Source: Aliiglaciecola lipolytica
Lineage (GTDB): Bacteria; Pseudomonadota; Gammaproteobacteria; Enterobacterales; Alteromonadaceae
Length of the DNA: 64,000 nt
Direction of reading: 5' to 3'
Assembly: GCF_018860635.1 (NCBI RefSeq)
Contig: NZ_JAHKPT010000004.1
Span: 124,001-188,000 of the forward strand
How positions within the stretch are numbered: position 1 is the stretch's first letter; each line of letters starts with the position of its first letter. The notes beneath the pieces are model-generated. The model ran no database searches, was not told the DNA's origin, and saw only the letters and a program-made list of their open reading frames with translations. Both the position numbers and the translations under genes were made by a program. Of the stretch, positions 48,451-58,520 are shown in pieces.

Positions 48451-48915
48451 TTATAGGTACTTATCTGGTTGAATCTTATCGACCAACCATTTGCCATCTA
48501 CCCGCAACATTTCAACAACACGAATATCTTCAACTCGTTCATCGTACAAGGTACCAGTGAAAAATAGAGTGACAACCGCTGACTCTGCAAATTCGTTACG
48601 TCCAATACTGTTACCAGTATCAGGTTGTATATCCACTTCATCATAAACAAGGTCGAATACGTGTCTTTGAACATTGCGGTTGGTGCGATAAGACTTAAGC
48701 AATTTCGCCATACGTTTAGAACTCATGGCAATGGCTTTATTCAGGTTTTTATCGTTATACACATGTTGGAAAAACTCTACAGCAGCGTAATCCGGAGTGT
48801 TGGTATCCATCATGCCATATTTACCGGCTCCTTTTTTGCTTTGCGTATCACAAGCTTGAAGGAATAAAAGCAAAACACTTATTGTTAAAAAACGTAAATA
48901 CTGGTGATTAATCAT
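48451..48915 (-). CDS. Hypothetical lipoprotein
   Basis: The 154-residue protein has the lipobox LQAC after a hydrophobic signal (LRFLTISVLLLFLQAC). The mature part resembles a small alpha/beta domain (DUF4878-like, NTF2-like) with FFQHVYNDKNLNKAIAMSS and LRVDGKWLVDKI. Function is unknown. It is co-transcribed with the NUDIX gene. Confidence 0.75.
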   Translation of the reverse strand: MINHQYLRFLTISVLLLFLQACDTQSKKGAGKYGMMDTNTPDYAAVEFFQHVYNDKNLNKAIAMSSKRMAKLLKSYRTNRNVQRHVFDLVYDEVDIQPDTGNSIGRNEFAESAVVTLFFTGTLYDERVEDIRVVEMLRVDGKWLVDKIQPDKYL

Positions 48916-48977
48916 GATGAATAAATAGAGTTAAATTGAACACAGGTATAGTCTGCGTTTTCTATGTTTAAAAGTAA

Positions 48978-49004
48978 AGAGCAGGCCTAAAGCCTGCTCT
49001 TTTT
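48978..49004. terminator. Terminator of cysK
   Basis: AGAGCAGGC (48978-48986) pairs with GCCTGCTCT (48992-49000) around 5 bases, with A- and T-rich flanks. It lies between cysK and the lipoprotein gene, so cysK ends before the latter. Confidence 0.85.
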
Positions 49005-49026
49005 ATTCTACTAAACGCAGTTTGTG

Positions 49027-49995
49027 CTATTGCACTTCTTCATGGTCTGTAAATTCGCCAGCAAACATAGCGCTACTCAAGTAACGTTCTGTTGAACTTG
49101 GGAAAATAACCACGATCATTTTGTCTGCATTTTCTGGTTTTTCTGCAAGGCGTTTTGCCGCAACCATAGCTGCACCTGTTGAAATTCCAGCCAATATGCC
49201 TTCCTCTTTTAACAGACGATGAGCCATTTCTATAGATTCATCATTCGACACCTGTTCTACTTGGTCAACAATATCTAAATCTAAGTTGCCGGGAATAAAA
49301 CCTGCACCTATACCTTGGATTTTATGTGGACCAGGAGTAAGTTCTTCACCCGCTTTAGCTTGAGTGATAACCGGAGAATCAGTTGGTTCTACCGCAACAG
49401 TCAGGATTTTTTTACCTTTGGTGTTTTTCAGGTATCGGCTCACACCAGTAATAGTTCCGCCTGTGCCTACACCTGCAACAAAAATATCCACTTTACCGTC
49501 TGTATCTTTCCAGATTTCAGGGCCTGTGGTTTTTTCATGAATTTCAGGGTTAGCAGGATTATCAAATTGTTGAAGTAAGATATATTTGCCAGGGTCTGAT
49601 GCAACAATTTCCTGTGCTTTGGCAACAGCGCCTTTCATACCTTTAGGCGCTTCAGTAAGCACCACATTAGCACCAAGAGCTTTAAGCAATTTACGACGCT
49701 CCAAGCTCATACTACTTGGCATTGTTAAGGTTAATTTGTAACCTCTAGAAGCGGCTACGAATGCTAATGCGATACCAGTATTACCGCTGGTCGGCTCAAC
49801 TAATTCTTTGTCTTTGGTTAGGATACCGCGTTTTTCAGCATCCCAAATCATGTTAGCGCCAATACGGCATTTAACACTAAAACTGGGGTTACGTGATTCC
49901 ATTTTGGCGTAAACGTTGCCAGTAGAAACTACACGATTTAATTTAACTAAAGGCGTGTTGCCAATGGCGAGCGAATTATCATCATAAACTTGCAT
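49027..49995 (-). CDS. cysK: Cysteine synthase A
   Basis: The 322-residue fold-type II PLP enzyme makes cysteine from O-acetylserine and sulfide. The Schiff-base lysine is in [11 protein letters not shown], and [13 protein letters not shown] and [15 protein letters not shown] are family signatures. ATG 49995 has AAGGA seven bases upstream; an in-frame start five codons earlier lacks one. It stands alone on the minus strand, divergent from the MoxR operon. Confidence 0.95.
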   Translation of the reverse strand: MQVYDDNSLAIGNTPLVKLNRVVSTGNVYAKMESRNPSFSVKCRIGANMIWDAEKRGILTKDKELVEPTSGNTGIALAFVAASRGYKLTLTMPSSMSLERRKLLKALGANVVLTEAPKGMKGAVAKAQEIVASDPGKYILLQQFDNPANPEIHEKTTGPEIWKDTDGKVDIFVAGVGTGGTITGVSRYLKNTKGKKILTVAVEPTDSPVITQAKAGEELTPGPHKIQGIGAGFIPGNLDLDIVDQVEQVSNDESIEMAHRLLKEEGILAGISTGAAMVAAKRLAEKPENADKMIVVIFPSSTERYLSSAMFAGEFTDHEEVQ

Positions 49996-50241
49996 ACTAT
50001 ATCCTTGCATAGGTTTAGGTAACTTTCAGTGATACCCTTTGATGTGTTTTTGTTATTTGAATAACTATTTTAGGCTGTTAATGTTGTACTTAACAAGCAC
50101 TCGTTTTCATGAAAATAGCAAAATTCAATAAGTTTGCTTAACTTTGTACCTTGTTATGATTGTGCTCAACGAGTAATTTTCAAAGTGCTTTTTGCTATAT
50201 CTTAGTTTTATATTTACATTTTTTAATTATTGAGGTGATTG

Positions 50242-51078
50242 ATGCCATTTAGTAGTACCGGAAATTATATTGCTAGCAAAGAACTGCAACTCGCCGTTAA
50301 TGCTGCCATTACACTGCAAAGACCGCTGTTAATCAAGGGCGAGCCAGGTACCGGCAAGACCATGCTGGCAGAAGAATTGGCTAGTAGTTTAGGAACTGAA
50401 TTAATTCAGTGGCATATAAAGTCAACAACTAAAGCTCAACAGGGGTTGTACGAATATGATGCGGTATCTCGTTTGCGTGACTCTCAGCTTGGTGACGAAA
50501 AGGTTAAAGACATCAGCAATTACATTATCAAAGGAAAACTATGGCAAGCATTTGATGCCGAAAAGCCCCCGGTTTTATTAATTGATGAAATAGATAAAGC
50601 AGATATTGAGTTTCCAAATGATCTACTTTTAGAATTGGATAAAATGGAGTTTTTTGTTTATGAAACTAAACAGACCATAAAAGCCGCCAAACGTCCTATC
50701 GTAATTATTACATCCAATAATGAGAAAGAATTGCCTGATGCGTTTCTGCGTCGTTGTTTTTTCCATTACATACAGTTTCCAGACAAAGAACAGATGCAAG
50801 AAATCGTTAATGTACATTTTCCTACCTTGAAAAAAGATCTCCTTGCGCAAGCACTCGAATCCTTCTTCGATTTAAGAGAAATGCCTGGCTTAAAGAAAAA
50901 GCCATCTACTAGCGAATTGATCGATTGGTTAAAACTCTTGGTTGCAGAAGATATTCCGCCAGAAGCGTTGCAGAACAAAGATGGCAAAAACAGCATTCCT
51001 CCACTGTATGGTGCGCTAATTAAAAACGAACAAGACATTCATTTGTTCGAAAAATTGGCATTTATGGCTAGACGCTAA
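50242..51078 (+). CDS. MoxR-family AAA+ ATPase (CoxD-like)
   Basis: The 278-residue MoxR AAA+ ATPase has Walker A GEPGTGKTML, Walker B PVLLIDEIDKAD and sensor motifs (ITSNNEKELPDAFLRRC). Paired with the VWA gene that follows, it matches the CoxD-CoxE pair that matures the metal site of molybdenum hydroxylases. ATG at 50242 follows TGAGGTG by four or five bases. Its stop overlaps the next start by one base (TAATG). Confidence 0.92.
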   Translation: MPFSSTGNYIASKELQLAVNAAITLQRPLLIKGEPGTGKTMLAEELASSLGTELIQWHIKSTTKAQQGLYEYDAVSRLRDSQLGDEKVKDISNYIIKGKLWQAFDAEKPPVLLIDEIDKADIEFPNDLLLELDKMEFFVYETKQTIKAAKRPIVIITSNNEKELPDAFLRRCFFHYIQFPDKEQMQEIVNVHFPTLKKDLLAQALESFFDLREMPGLKKKPSTSELIDWLKLLVAEDIPPEALQNKDGKNSIPPLYGALIKNEQDIHLFEKLAFMARR

Positions 51079-52256
51079 TGTTAGTTGATTTTTTCTTTAA
51101 AGTTAGAGAATACCAAGTTCCGGCGACGGTAAGAGAATTATTAGATCTTTTAAATGCGTTGGAACAGCAAGTTGTTTTTGCTGATACCGAAGGCTTTTAT
51201 TATTTGTCTAGACTGTGTCTGGTAAAGGATGAAAGCCATTTTGATAAGTTCGATCGGGCCTTTGCTGATTATTTTGAAGGTGTTCAAACTATTGATCTGT
51301 TTGGCAAAGACATTCCTGAAGAATGGTTGAAAAAACAATTAGAAAGACATTTTAGTGATGCTGAAAAAGCAGAAATAGAAGCCATGGGCGGTTTGGATAA
51401 GCTAATGGAAACCCTCAAAAAGCGTTTAGAAGAACAACAGAAACGCCACCAAGGAGGGAATAAATGGGTTGGTACCGGAGGCACCTCACCATTTGGATCC
51501 CATGGCTATAATCCTGAAGGGATCAGCATTGGCAATAAAGGCAAAGGTCAATCTTCAGCGGTTAAAGTCTGGGAAAAAAGAGAATATAAAAACTTAGCCA
51601 GTGATGTCGAACTTGGCACTCGTAATATTAAAGTAGCGTTACGAAAATTACGTCAATTTGCGCGCACTGGTGCAAGCGAAGAGTTAGATTTACCGACCAC
51701 AATCGGAAAAACTGCAAAAAATGCTGGTTGGCTAGATATTCATATGGTACCAGAACGTCGTAATGCTATAAAAGTATTGATGTTTTTTGATGTCGGTGGC
51801 TCTATGGATGATCACATTAGGTCTTGTGAAGAATTGTTTTCCGCAGTACATTCTGAGTTTAAACACTTAGAGTATTTCTATTTCCATAATTGCGTGTATG
51901 AAGGTGTTTGGAAAGACAATAAACGACGTAGTAATGAAGTCATATCAATTTTTGATATCATTCATAAATATGGCAGCGATTATAAATTAGTGTTTGTCGG
52001 TGATGCGACTATGGGACCTTATGAAATTACCTATCCCGGTGGCAGCGTTGAGTATTGGAATGAAGAACCCGGTTCTGTTTGGTTAAAAAGACTTACAGAT
52101 CACTTTCCTCACGCTATTTGGTTAAATCCGCAAATGGAAAAACATTGGCAATACTATGCATCCATACAAATATTAAAAGATTTAATGCAGGGTAAGATGT
52201 ATGCATTAACGATTGAAGGACTAAGCGAGGGCATTAAAGCGCTCACAAAAAGGTAA
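51078..52256 (+). CDS. VWA domain protein (CoxE-like)
   Basis: The 392-residue protein has a von Willebrand factor A domain near the C terminus. The metal-ion-dependent site is FDVGGSMDDH, the form usual in CoxE-type proteins. The N-terminal half is helical with a KKRLEEQQKRHQGGN linker. It probably forms the MoxR-VWA chaperone that inserts or rearranges the Mo (and in CO dehydrogenase, Cu) cofactor. It is translationally coupled to the ATPase gene. Confidence 0.9.
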   Translation: MLVDFFFKVREYQVPATVRELLDLLNALEQQVVFADTEGFYYLSRLCLVKDESHFDKFDRAFADYFEGVQTIDLFGKDIPEEWLKKQLERHFSDAEKAEIEAMGGLDKLMETLKKRLEEQQKRHQGGNKWVGTGGTSPFGSHGYNPEGISIGNKGKGQSSAVKVWEKREYKNLASDVELGTRNIKVALRKLRQFARTGASEELDLPTTIGKTAKNAGWLDIHMVPERRNAIKVLMFFDVGGSMDDHIRSCEELFSAVHSEFKHLEYFYFHNCVYEGVWKDNKRRSNEVISIFDIIHKYGSDYKLVFVGDATMGPYEITYPGGSVEYWNEEPGSVWLKRLTDHFPHAIWLNPQMEKHWQYYASIQILKDLMQGKMYALTIEGLSEGIKALTKR

Positions 52257-52260
52257 ACAT

Positions 52261-53349
52261 ATGGATGCCAAGGAAACATTAACACAACAAGCAAACGTTG
52301 AAACGCAAGCGCACACCTCTAAACACCAGCAACGCCAAGAAACACGAGATGTCATTACACCTTATGCCTTTGAAGTGTCCCCCGAATTATTTGGTACACC
52401 TCTGGCTACACCCACTCGTCGCGCTCTAGCGCTGTCTGTCGATTTAATCTTGGTTGCAATACTGTCTGGTGTTACTGGTAACGCATTGGCAATACTTGCT
52501 GCGATTTTATTGTGGGTAACGAGTCGCCGTTTAAAACGTGAAAATCGTTTACCATCAGCAATTTTGCTAGTGCGGATTTTGGCCACATTGTTAATTGCCG
52601 CTGGGATTTTGGGTCTATTCCGAAATGATACCGCGATTTGGTCTAATTCACAGTCCAGTAATGAGCATGAAGTTAATGCTGCAGAAGCCGTTGATGTGGT
52701 GGTGTTTACTGGAACATACGCAGCGTTAACCAGTTTAATTCAAAAACAAGTAGCACAAGGCGATTGTCCAGATGCAGAAACTTGTTGGTCAAATATTGGT
52801 GATGAATTTGTTGAAAACTTGGTTGAATTGACAATACCCAAATCCGCAAAAAGTGAAATGTTGGATGAGTTTTTTGAAAAAAGTCGTACTGAGTTAAGTG
52901 ACGTTCAATATCAAAGTTTAGAAACAAAATTATTAGCCCAGTTTGAAACATTGCAGGCAGAAGCCGATAAGGTTGCCAAGGAAGAACAGGCAATAGTCGA
53001 TGTAAAACCAAAGACTAAATCGATTCAAGATTACAGTATCGTAAAATGGTTCAAAGGTATCGCCTCAGATTTAGGCATAGGCTTTGGTTGGGCAGCGGTT
53101 TATTTCACTGGATTAATGGTGTTATTAAAAGGCCAGACTATTGGCAAAAAGCTATTTGGCATTAAAGTGATTAAACTCGATGGCAGTAGTTTGAATGTTT
53201 GGGAAAGTTTTGGGCGATACGGGGGCTATGGTGCCGGTTTAGCCACAGGTTTGCTTGGTTTTTTACAAGTTTACTGGGATCCAAATCGTCAAGCTATTCA
53301 AGACAAGATTTCTGAAACTTTAGTGATTAGATTAAAAGCAAAACAATAA
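52261..53349 (+). CDS. RDD-family membrane protein with central soluble insertion
   Basis: The 362-residue protein has N-terminal helices (about 55-80, 85-95 and 100-120) opening with TRRALALSVDLILVAILSGV, an RDD-type pattern. A ~150-residue acidic soluble insertion follows, then GQTIGKKLFGIKVIKLDG and further helices near the C terminus. The insertion is unusual for RDD proteins. It may tether the maturation machinery to the membrane; this is inference from its place between the VWA and XdhC genes. It starts 4 bases after the VWA gene. Confidence 0.8.
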   Translation: MDAKETLTQQANVETQAHTSKHQQRQETRDVITPYAFEVSPELFGTPLATPTRRALALSVDLILVAILSGVTGNALAILAAILLWVTSRRLKRENRLPSAILLVRILATLLIAAGILGLFRNDTAIWSNSQSSNEHEVNAAEAVDVVVFTGTYAALTSLIQKQVAQGDCPDAETCWSNIGDEFVENLVELTIPKSAKSEMLDEFFEKSRTELSDVQYQSLETKLLAQFETLQAEADKVAKEEQAIVDVKPKTKSIQDYSIVKWFKGIASDLGIGFGWAAVYFTGLMVLLKGQTIGKKLFGIKVIKLDGSSLNVWESFGRYGGYGAGLATGLLGFLQVYWDPNRQAIQDKISETLVIRLKAKQ

Positions 53350-53358
53350 GCGATTTGA

Positions 53359-54369
53359 ATGGCAAATTCATTTTCTAGCATTCTAGATATTTGGTATCCG
53401 AAGAAAGACGAATGTAAGTGGGTCTTAGCCACTATTTTTGAGACCCAGGGCTCGTCGTATCGTAAGTCCGGCGCGCACATGTTAATTAATGATTTAGGTC
53501 AGTACTATGGGCTTTTAAGTGGTGGCTGTTTGGAGTCAGATATTATGCTCCAAGCTCGCAGATGTTGGGACAATGGCCAAGGCCGAATTGTTGAATACGA
53601 TATGACTGAAGAGCAGGATCTTGCTTGGCAGCTTGGTATAGGTTGTGGTGGTTTAGTAAGGATATTACTGCAGCCTATCAGCAGTGATAATCATTACTTA
53701 CAACTAGACAACGTTTACCGTCGTTTGGCAGACAATGGCTATTGTTTATATTCTCAGGAAATAGCCAGTGGTGTTGCCAATGTCGAATTCTCAGAGTTAC
53801 CTCGAACTGCACAAGCGAGTGTGCAAAGAGACGAACGAAATGGACGGGTTTTTCTGAAACAAATCCTTAGTCCGCCGATCAACTTGTGTATTGTAGGTGC
53901 GGGAGTGGATGCTCGTCCTGTTGTCGACATTGCGGCTAAATTAGGTTGGCGAGTTACGTTGCTCGACCCGCGAACTAGCCACGGAAGAAGTAGCTATTTC
54001 CCGGGTGCGTTTGCGATAATTAAACAACCAATGACAACAACAATCGAAAAAGCTGCACAATCAAATTGGCTGGCGCAAACTGATGCAATGATTATTATGA
54101 GCCATAACATCACTATTGATGCTCAAGCTTTAATACTGGCATCAAAAAGTTCAGCAAAATACGTTGGGATGCTAGGGCCTTTGCACCGCACAGAACGCGT
54201 GTTTGAACAGGCTGGATTAGTTAGAGAAGAATTCGCTATTCCTTTTGCTAACCCCATCGGATTGCGATTAGGTGGCGAATTGCCAGAGTCGATAGCACTG
54301 TCAATGATTGCTGAAGTACACAGTTTTCTAGCGCAAAAAGACGCTAAGTCAATAAGCGGTGTTGTGTGA
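53359..54369 (+). CDS. XdhC/CoxI-family molybdenum hydroxylase maturation protein
   Basis: The 336-residue protein has the N-terminal XdhC domain (GSSYRKSGAHMLI, LSGGCLESDI, GIGCGGLVRIL). A C-terminal Rossmann domain (CIVGAGVDARPVVDIAAKLGWRV) follows. XdhC binds Mo cofactor and inserts its sulfurated form into molybdenum hydroxylases. The next gene overlaps in GTGA, so the two proteins are made together. Confidence 0.92.
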   Translation: MANSFSSILDIWYPKKDECKWVLATIFETQGSSYRKSGAHMLINDLGQYYGLLSGGCLESDIMLQARRCWDNGQGRIVEYDMTEEQDLAWQLGIGCGGLVRILLQPISSDNHYLQLDNVYRRLADNGYCLYSQEIASGVANVEFSELPRTAQASVQRDERNGRVFLKQILSPPINLCIVGAGVDARPVVDIAAKLGWRVTLLDPRTSHGRSSYFPGAFAIIKQPMTTTIEKAAQSNWLAQTDAMIIMSHNITIDAQALILASKSSAKYVGMLGPLHRTERVFEQAGLVREEFAIPFANPIGLRLGGELPESIALSMIAEVHSFLAQKDAKSISGVV

Positions 54370-54977
54370 GCATTATTAGCTTGATACTCGCCGCCGGCGA
54401 AGCAAAACGCTTTGGGAGCATAAAACAATTAGCGGTTGTCCAAGGACAACCGATGTTGAATAAGGTTATTGCACAACATAGGCTCGCAGGGTTAGATAAT
54501 ATCGTTGTTGTTCTAGGCGCGAACGCAAATCTGATCAAACAGCAAATTGATCTATCGGTTGAGGTCGTTGTAGCACAAAATTGGCAGTTAGGTATGAGTG
54601 AAAGTATTCGCACTGGTGTCGACTTTATCGTTAATCAGCGGTATCCACAAGCCAGCCATATTTTCATTGGTTTAGCAGACCAAATTGCTGTGCAATCAGC
54701 ACAAATTGCTAAACTATGTAGCAAAGCGCTAAACAACATAGATTCAATCGTTACATCAGAGTATGGGGGAAATGTGGGTGTGCCAGCTTGTTTCCCAGCC
54801 AAACGATTCTCTGATTTGTTAAATATAGGCAGTTCGAATACAGATTTACATAAAGGTGCTAAATCAATCTTGCAGGCTCATAAGCAAGATTTAATTAGGG
54901 TTAAGGTGCCCGAAGCACAATTTGATATAGATACTTCAGAGGATATGCGTCGTTGGTGCAATCTGTCCTCCCGCTAA
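54366..54977 (+). CDS. MocA-like molybdenum cofactor nucleotidyltransferase
   Basis: The 203-residue nucleotidyltransferase has the GT-A signature LAAGEAKRFGSIKQL, then VVVLGAN and IGLADQIAV (the usual LxDQP form altered). It probably adds CMP to molybdopterin to give MCD, the cofactor of bacterial molybdenum hydroxylases. GTG start overlaps XdhC stop (GTGA). A role for the cofactor of the following oxidoreductase follows from location. Confidence 0.85.
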   Translation: MSIISLILAAGEAKRFGSIKQLAVVQGQPMLNKVIAQHRLAGLDNIVVVLGANANLIKQQIDLSVEVVVAQNWQLGMSESIRTGVDFIVNQRYPQASHIFIGLADQIAVQSAQIAKLCSKALNNIDSIVTSEYGGNVGVPACFPAKRFSDLLNIGSSNTDLHKGAKSILQAHKQDLIRVKVPEAQFDIDTSEDMRRWCNLSSR

Positions 54978-54992
54978 TTTAGGAGCAATAAT

Positions 54993-55475
54993 GTGATTAA
55001 TTTCAGTGTAAATGGTAAACAGCAACAGGTGGATGTTGAACCGACTATGCCGCTTTTATGGGTGCTTAGAGACGCTTTGGGTTTAACTGGCAGCAAGTTT
55101 GGGTGCGGTATGGCGCAATGTGGCGCTTGCACTGTGCACATTGACGGGCAACCAGTCAGAGCCTGTGTTATGCCGATTTCAGCTGTAGCGGGAAAGCAGG
55201 TAACGACTATTGAAGGATTATCTAAATCTGGCGAGCACCCTGTCCAAAAAGCGTGGATCGAGCACAACGTTCCCCAGTGCGGTTATTGTCAGTCAGGACA
55301 AATTATGAGTGCTGTGGCTTTATTATCACAAAATGCTTCACCCAGTGATGAGGATATCGATAATTACATGCAAGGTAATATCTGTCGATGTGGTACTTAC
55401 CCTCGAATCAAAGCAGCAATAAAAAGTGTGGCTAAAGGAGCCGATCTGGCAAAAAACGTGGGAGATGACGCATGA
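54993..55475 (+). CDS. 2Fe-2S subunit of molybdenum hydroxylase (IorA-like)
   Basis: The 160-residue subunit carries two [2Fe-2S] clusters. The N-terminal plant-type cluster is [22 protein letters not shown], read as [10 protein letters not shown] plus a later Cys. The C-terminal cluster is CGYCQSGQ and [10 protein letters not shown]. It passes electrons from the Mo site to an outside acceptor. A GTG start at 54993 follows AGGAGC; the ATG two bases earlier is out of frame and ends at once. Its stop overlaps the large-subunit start in ATGA. Confidence 0.95.
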   Translation: MINFSVNGKQQQVDVEPTMPLLWVLRDALGLTGSKFGCGMAQCGACTVHIDGQPVRACVMPISAVAGKQVTTIEGLSKSGEHPVQKAWIEHNVPQCGYCQSGQIMSAVALLSQNASPSDEDIDNYMQGNICRCGTYPRIKAAIKSVAKGADLAKNVGDDA

Positions 55476-57715
55476 ACCATAAAATTGAAAATGTCAGTCG
55501 CCGACAGTTTTTAAAAGTTTCAGGAATTGGTGCTAGTAGTTTTGTACTCGCTAGTAGTCTAGCTGGTTACAAGCCTGTATGGGCGCAAACAAGCCAAGCT
55601 GATGTCGAGCTTAACCTGTTTGTCAGCATTCAATCCGATAATCGCGTCAACATAATATGTCACCGCAGTGAAATGGGTCAGGGGATTCGTACCTCTATAC
55701 CGCAGGTAGTTGCAGAAGAGCTATGTGCAGATTGGGATTTAGTATCTGTGGTACAAGGATTGGCGAATAAAGAATATGGTAGTCAAAACACCGATGGCTC
55801 ACGTTCAATTCGTAATTTCTATACGATCTTAAGACGTATGGGGGCTTCTGCTAGGACTATGCTTGAACAAGCAGCAGCAGACTTGTGGAAAGTAGATGTA
55901 AACAGTGTTTATGCTGAAGATAGTTATGTACATCATAAAGATTCAAAGCGTAAAGTGAGTTTTGGATACATTGCTGAAGCTGCCGGTAAGTTATCTCCTC
56001 CTAAAGCTGAAACCTTAACCTACAAGTCGAAAAAAGATTTCAAGCTGATTGGCAAGCCCGTTACTGGTATCGATTCTGCTGAAATCGTGACTGGTCAAGC
56101 TGAATTTGGTCAGGATGTTAGATTAGAGTCGATGGTTTATGCCAGTATCGAACGATCAAAAGTGTTGAGAGCGACTGTGAAGTCGTTTGACGCTGACGCA
56201 GCTAAGTCAGTCAAAGGGGTTATCGATACCATTCAAATGCCTGACCAACCTTTACCGGTTATGTTTCATCCTATGAATGGGGTTGCTGTTATTGCCGATA
56301 GCACTTGGGCGGCATTGCAAGGTCGTAAAGCGTTGAATATTGATTGGGAGCTAGGTGAAAATGCTGCACACACTTCTGCGGATTATATTGCCGAGCTAAA
56401 AAGTCGTATCGTCAGTAAAGGCAAACCGATTCGTGTAGAAGGCGACGTTTATGCAGATATTGAACAAGCAACAGATACACACAGTGCTACTTATAGTGTC
56501 CCTTATCTTTCACAAGCACCAATGGAACCACCTGCAGCAACAGCGGTATTTAAAAACGGTATTTGTGAAATTTGGGCGTGTACACAATCTCCTCAAGTAA
56601 CCCAGCAAAACGTGGCTCAAGCGCTAGGTATTGAATCTGATAAAGTGATTATAAATGTCACCTTTTTAGGTGGTGCATTTGGAAGAAAAGCTAAACCAGA
56701 TTACTCCATAGAAGCAGCATTATTGGCCAAACAACTAAATCGTCCGGTGAAAGTGGTTTGGAGTCGTGAAGATGATATTCAACAAGGCTTTTACCATGCG
56801 GTAAGTGTGCTACATATGGCCGCAGCGATGGATGCCAAAAAGCAAATAACATCGTGGCTACAGCGGACTGCGTTCCCAAGTATTATGTGGACGTTTACCG
56901 GCACAGTTGATGAGCCGCAAATGAATGAATTGTCTTTAGGGTTTGGTGATTTGCCATTCGCGGTAGACAATTTATCGTGCGAAACCCATAAGGCTACTGG
57001 TCATATTAGGATTGGTTGGATGCGCTCTGTGTGTAATATTCAACATTCTTTTGCGCAGGGTTCTTTTGTCGATGAGTTAGCATCAAAAGCCGGTATATCG
57101 ACCTATAAAATGTGGCATCAATTACTCGGCGAAAACCGTTTAGTGGACCCCAAAACGGATGATTTTGATTATCAAAACTATGGTGAGCCGCAAGATGTAT
57201 TCCCTGTCGATATTAAGCGCATAAAACACGCACTTGACGTTGTAATCGCAAAGTCTGGTGCAGATCAGCCGACACAGGAAAACGAAGGGTGGGGCATTTG
57301 TGTTCATCGTAGTTTTGTCAGTTATTGTGCTGTTGCAACAAAAGTGAAGGTCGTGGATAACAAAGTGACTGTACTAGAGATGCATTCGAGTATAGATGCT
57401 GGCACTGTGGTTAACCCAGATCGTGTTCGGGCACAACAAGAAGGATCAATGATTTTTGGTTTGTCTTTGGCGCTGTTGGGAGAAATTTCAACTAAAGATG
57501 GTGCGGTTGAGCAATCTAACTACCATGATTATCAGGTATTGCGCATGCATCAATGCCCCAAAATAGAAACCTATATAATCGAGTCAGATGCGCCTCCTGG
57601 CGGGGTTGGTGAGCCAGGCACTCCACCAGTAGCCGCAAGTGTAGCCAACGCCATATTTCATGCTTGTGGTAAGCGTATTCGAGACTTACCAATTAAAAAC
57701 TATATGTCTGTATAG
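55472..57715 (+). CDS. Molybdopterin-binding large subunit of aldehyde/isoquinoline-type oxidoreductase (IorB-like)
   Basis: The 747-residue protein begins with a Tat signal ([20 protein letters not shown]), then Ald_Xan_dh_C-type domains. Mo-site features include [17 protein letters not shown] and the catalytic Glu in [14 protein letters not shown]. With the 2Fe-2S partner it oxidises an aldehyde or N-heterocycle in the periplasm. It lacks an FAD subunit, as in isoquinoline 1-oxidoreductase. The substrate is unknown. The partner has no Tat signal, so it is presumably exported with this subunit. Confidence 0.93.
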   Translation: MNHKIENVSRRQFLKVSGIGASSFVLASSLAGYKPVWAQTSQADVELNLFVSIQSDNRVNIICHRSEMGQGIRTSIPQVVAEELCADWDLVSVVQGLANKEYGSQNTDGSRSIRNFYTILRRMGASARTMLEQAAADLWKVDVNSVYAEDSYVHHKDSKRKVSFGYIAEAAGKLSPPKAETLTYKSKKDFKLIGKPVTGIDSAEIVTGQAEFGQDVRLESMVYASIERSKVLRATVKSFDADAAKSVKGVIDTIQMPDQPLPVMFHPMNGVAVIADSTWAALQGRKALNIDWELGENAAHTSADYIAELKSRIVSKGKPIRVEGDVYADIEQATDTHSATYSVPYLSQAPMEPPAATAVFKNGICEIWACTQSPQVTQQNVAQALGIESDKVIINVTFLGGAFGRKAKPDYSIEAALLAKQLNRPVKVVWSREDDIQQGFYHAVSVLHMAAAMDAKKQITSWLQRTAFPSIMWTFTGTVDEPQMNELSLGFGDLPFAVDNLSCETHKATGHIRIGWMRSVCNIQHSFAQGSFVDELASKAGISTYKMWHQLLGENRLVDPKTDDFDYQNYGEPQDVFPVDIKRIKHALDVVIAKSGADQPTQENEGWGICVHRSFVSYCAVATKVKVVDNKVTVLEMHSSIDAGTVVNPDRVRAQQEGSMIFGLSLALLGEISTKDGAVEQSNYHDYQVLRMHQCPKIETYIIESDAPPGGVGEPGTPPVAASVANAIFHACGKRIRDLPIKNYMSV

Positions 57716-57773
57716 AAATCATGGCTTTGTATGGGCATCTTTTGTTTAGGCAAAATGCCCATATCATTAAACA

Positions 57774-58520
57774 ATGAAGACAAAGCCATCTTTTAAAACA
57801 AGTATCATTACAATCAGCTTTTTTATTGGCTTTTTATGGTGCATTAAATCCTTTGAAATATTATTTCATGTCGACCTTAGTTGGTTAGGCGTTTACCCAC
57901 ATTCTACAAAAGGTTTATTGGGAATAATTACCGCACCTTTGGTACATGGATCAGTAGAACATCTATTTAATAATACCTTGTCTTTGCTGATTCTAGGAGT
58001 ATTCCTAATATACGGATATCCCCGTTCACGCTGGCGAGTCATCCTATTTGTTTGGTTATTTTCTGGCGTATGCGTATGGCTTTTCGCCAGAAATGCTTAT
58101 CATCTTGGAGCCAGTGGATTAACCCACGGTGTGTTTTTCTACTTATTTGTTGTTAGCTTATTTAGACGAGATAAGAGCTCAATCGCCATTATGATGGCTG
58201 CATTTTTTATGTACGGTGGAATGACCATGACCATTTTCCCACGGCAAGAAAATATCTCTTTTGAATATCATTTATTTGGCGCTGTTGCTGGAATAGTTAG
58301 TGCGTTACTTTGGCGAAAACTTGACCCTAAACCGATAATTAAAAGATACGAATGGGAAGATCCAGAAAATGCCGATGATCCAATAATCGGTGAGCAGTGG
58401 TTAAGCGCTCGACAATCCGACCCTATCGTCGACGATGAAAAAGATTTAATTGAATTAACAACTGATGTAAGCGATTCCGAAAAAGTTAAAACAAACCCTA
58501 TACGAACAGAGGATGACTAG
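57774..58520 (+). CDS. Rhomboid-family intramembrane serine protease
   Basis: The 248-residue membrane protein has about six helices. HGSVEHLFNNTLSLLILG holds the conserved His/Asn stretch, GASGLTHGVFFYLF the catalytic Ser, and FEYHLFGAVAG the catalytic His. The C-terminal ~50 residues are acidic and soluble (WEDPENADDPIIGEQ). Substrate unknown. Differs from the rhombosortase at 43.6 kb in motif details. The stop codon is followed directly by the thioesterase ATG. Confidence 0.9.
   Translation: MKTKPSFKTSIITISFFIGFLWCIKSFEILFHVDLSWLGVYPHSTKGLLGIITAPLVHGSVEHLFNNTLSLLILGVFLIYGYPRSRWRVILFVWLFSGVCVWLFARNAYHLGASGLTHGVFFYLFVVSLFRRDKSSIAIMMAAFFMYGGMTMTIFPRQENISFEYHLFGAVAGIVSALLWRKLDPKPIIKRYEWEDPENADDPIIGEQWLSARQSDPIVDDEKDLIELTTDVSDSEKVKTNPIRTEDD

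Noticed and set aside
51078-52256. Degenerate MIDAS motif in the VWA protein (DxGxS instead of DxSxS)
   Set aside because: The DVGGSMDDH form is usual in CoxE-type VWA proteins, so it is not a defect.
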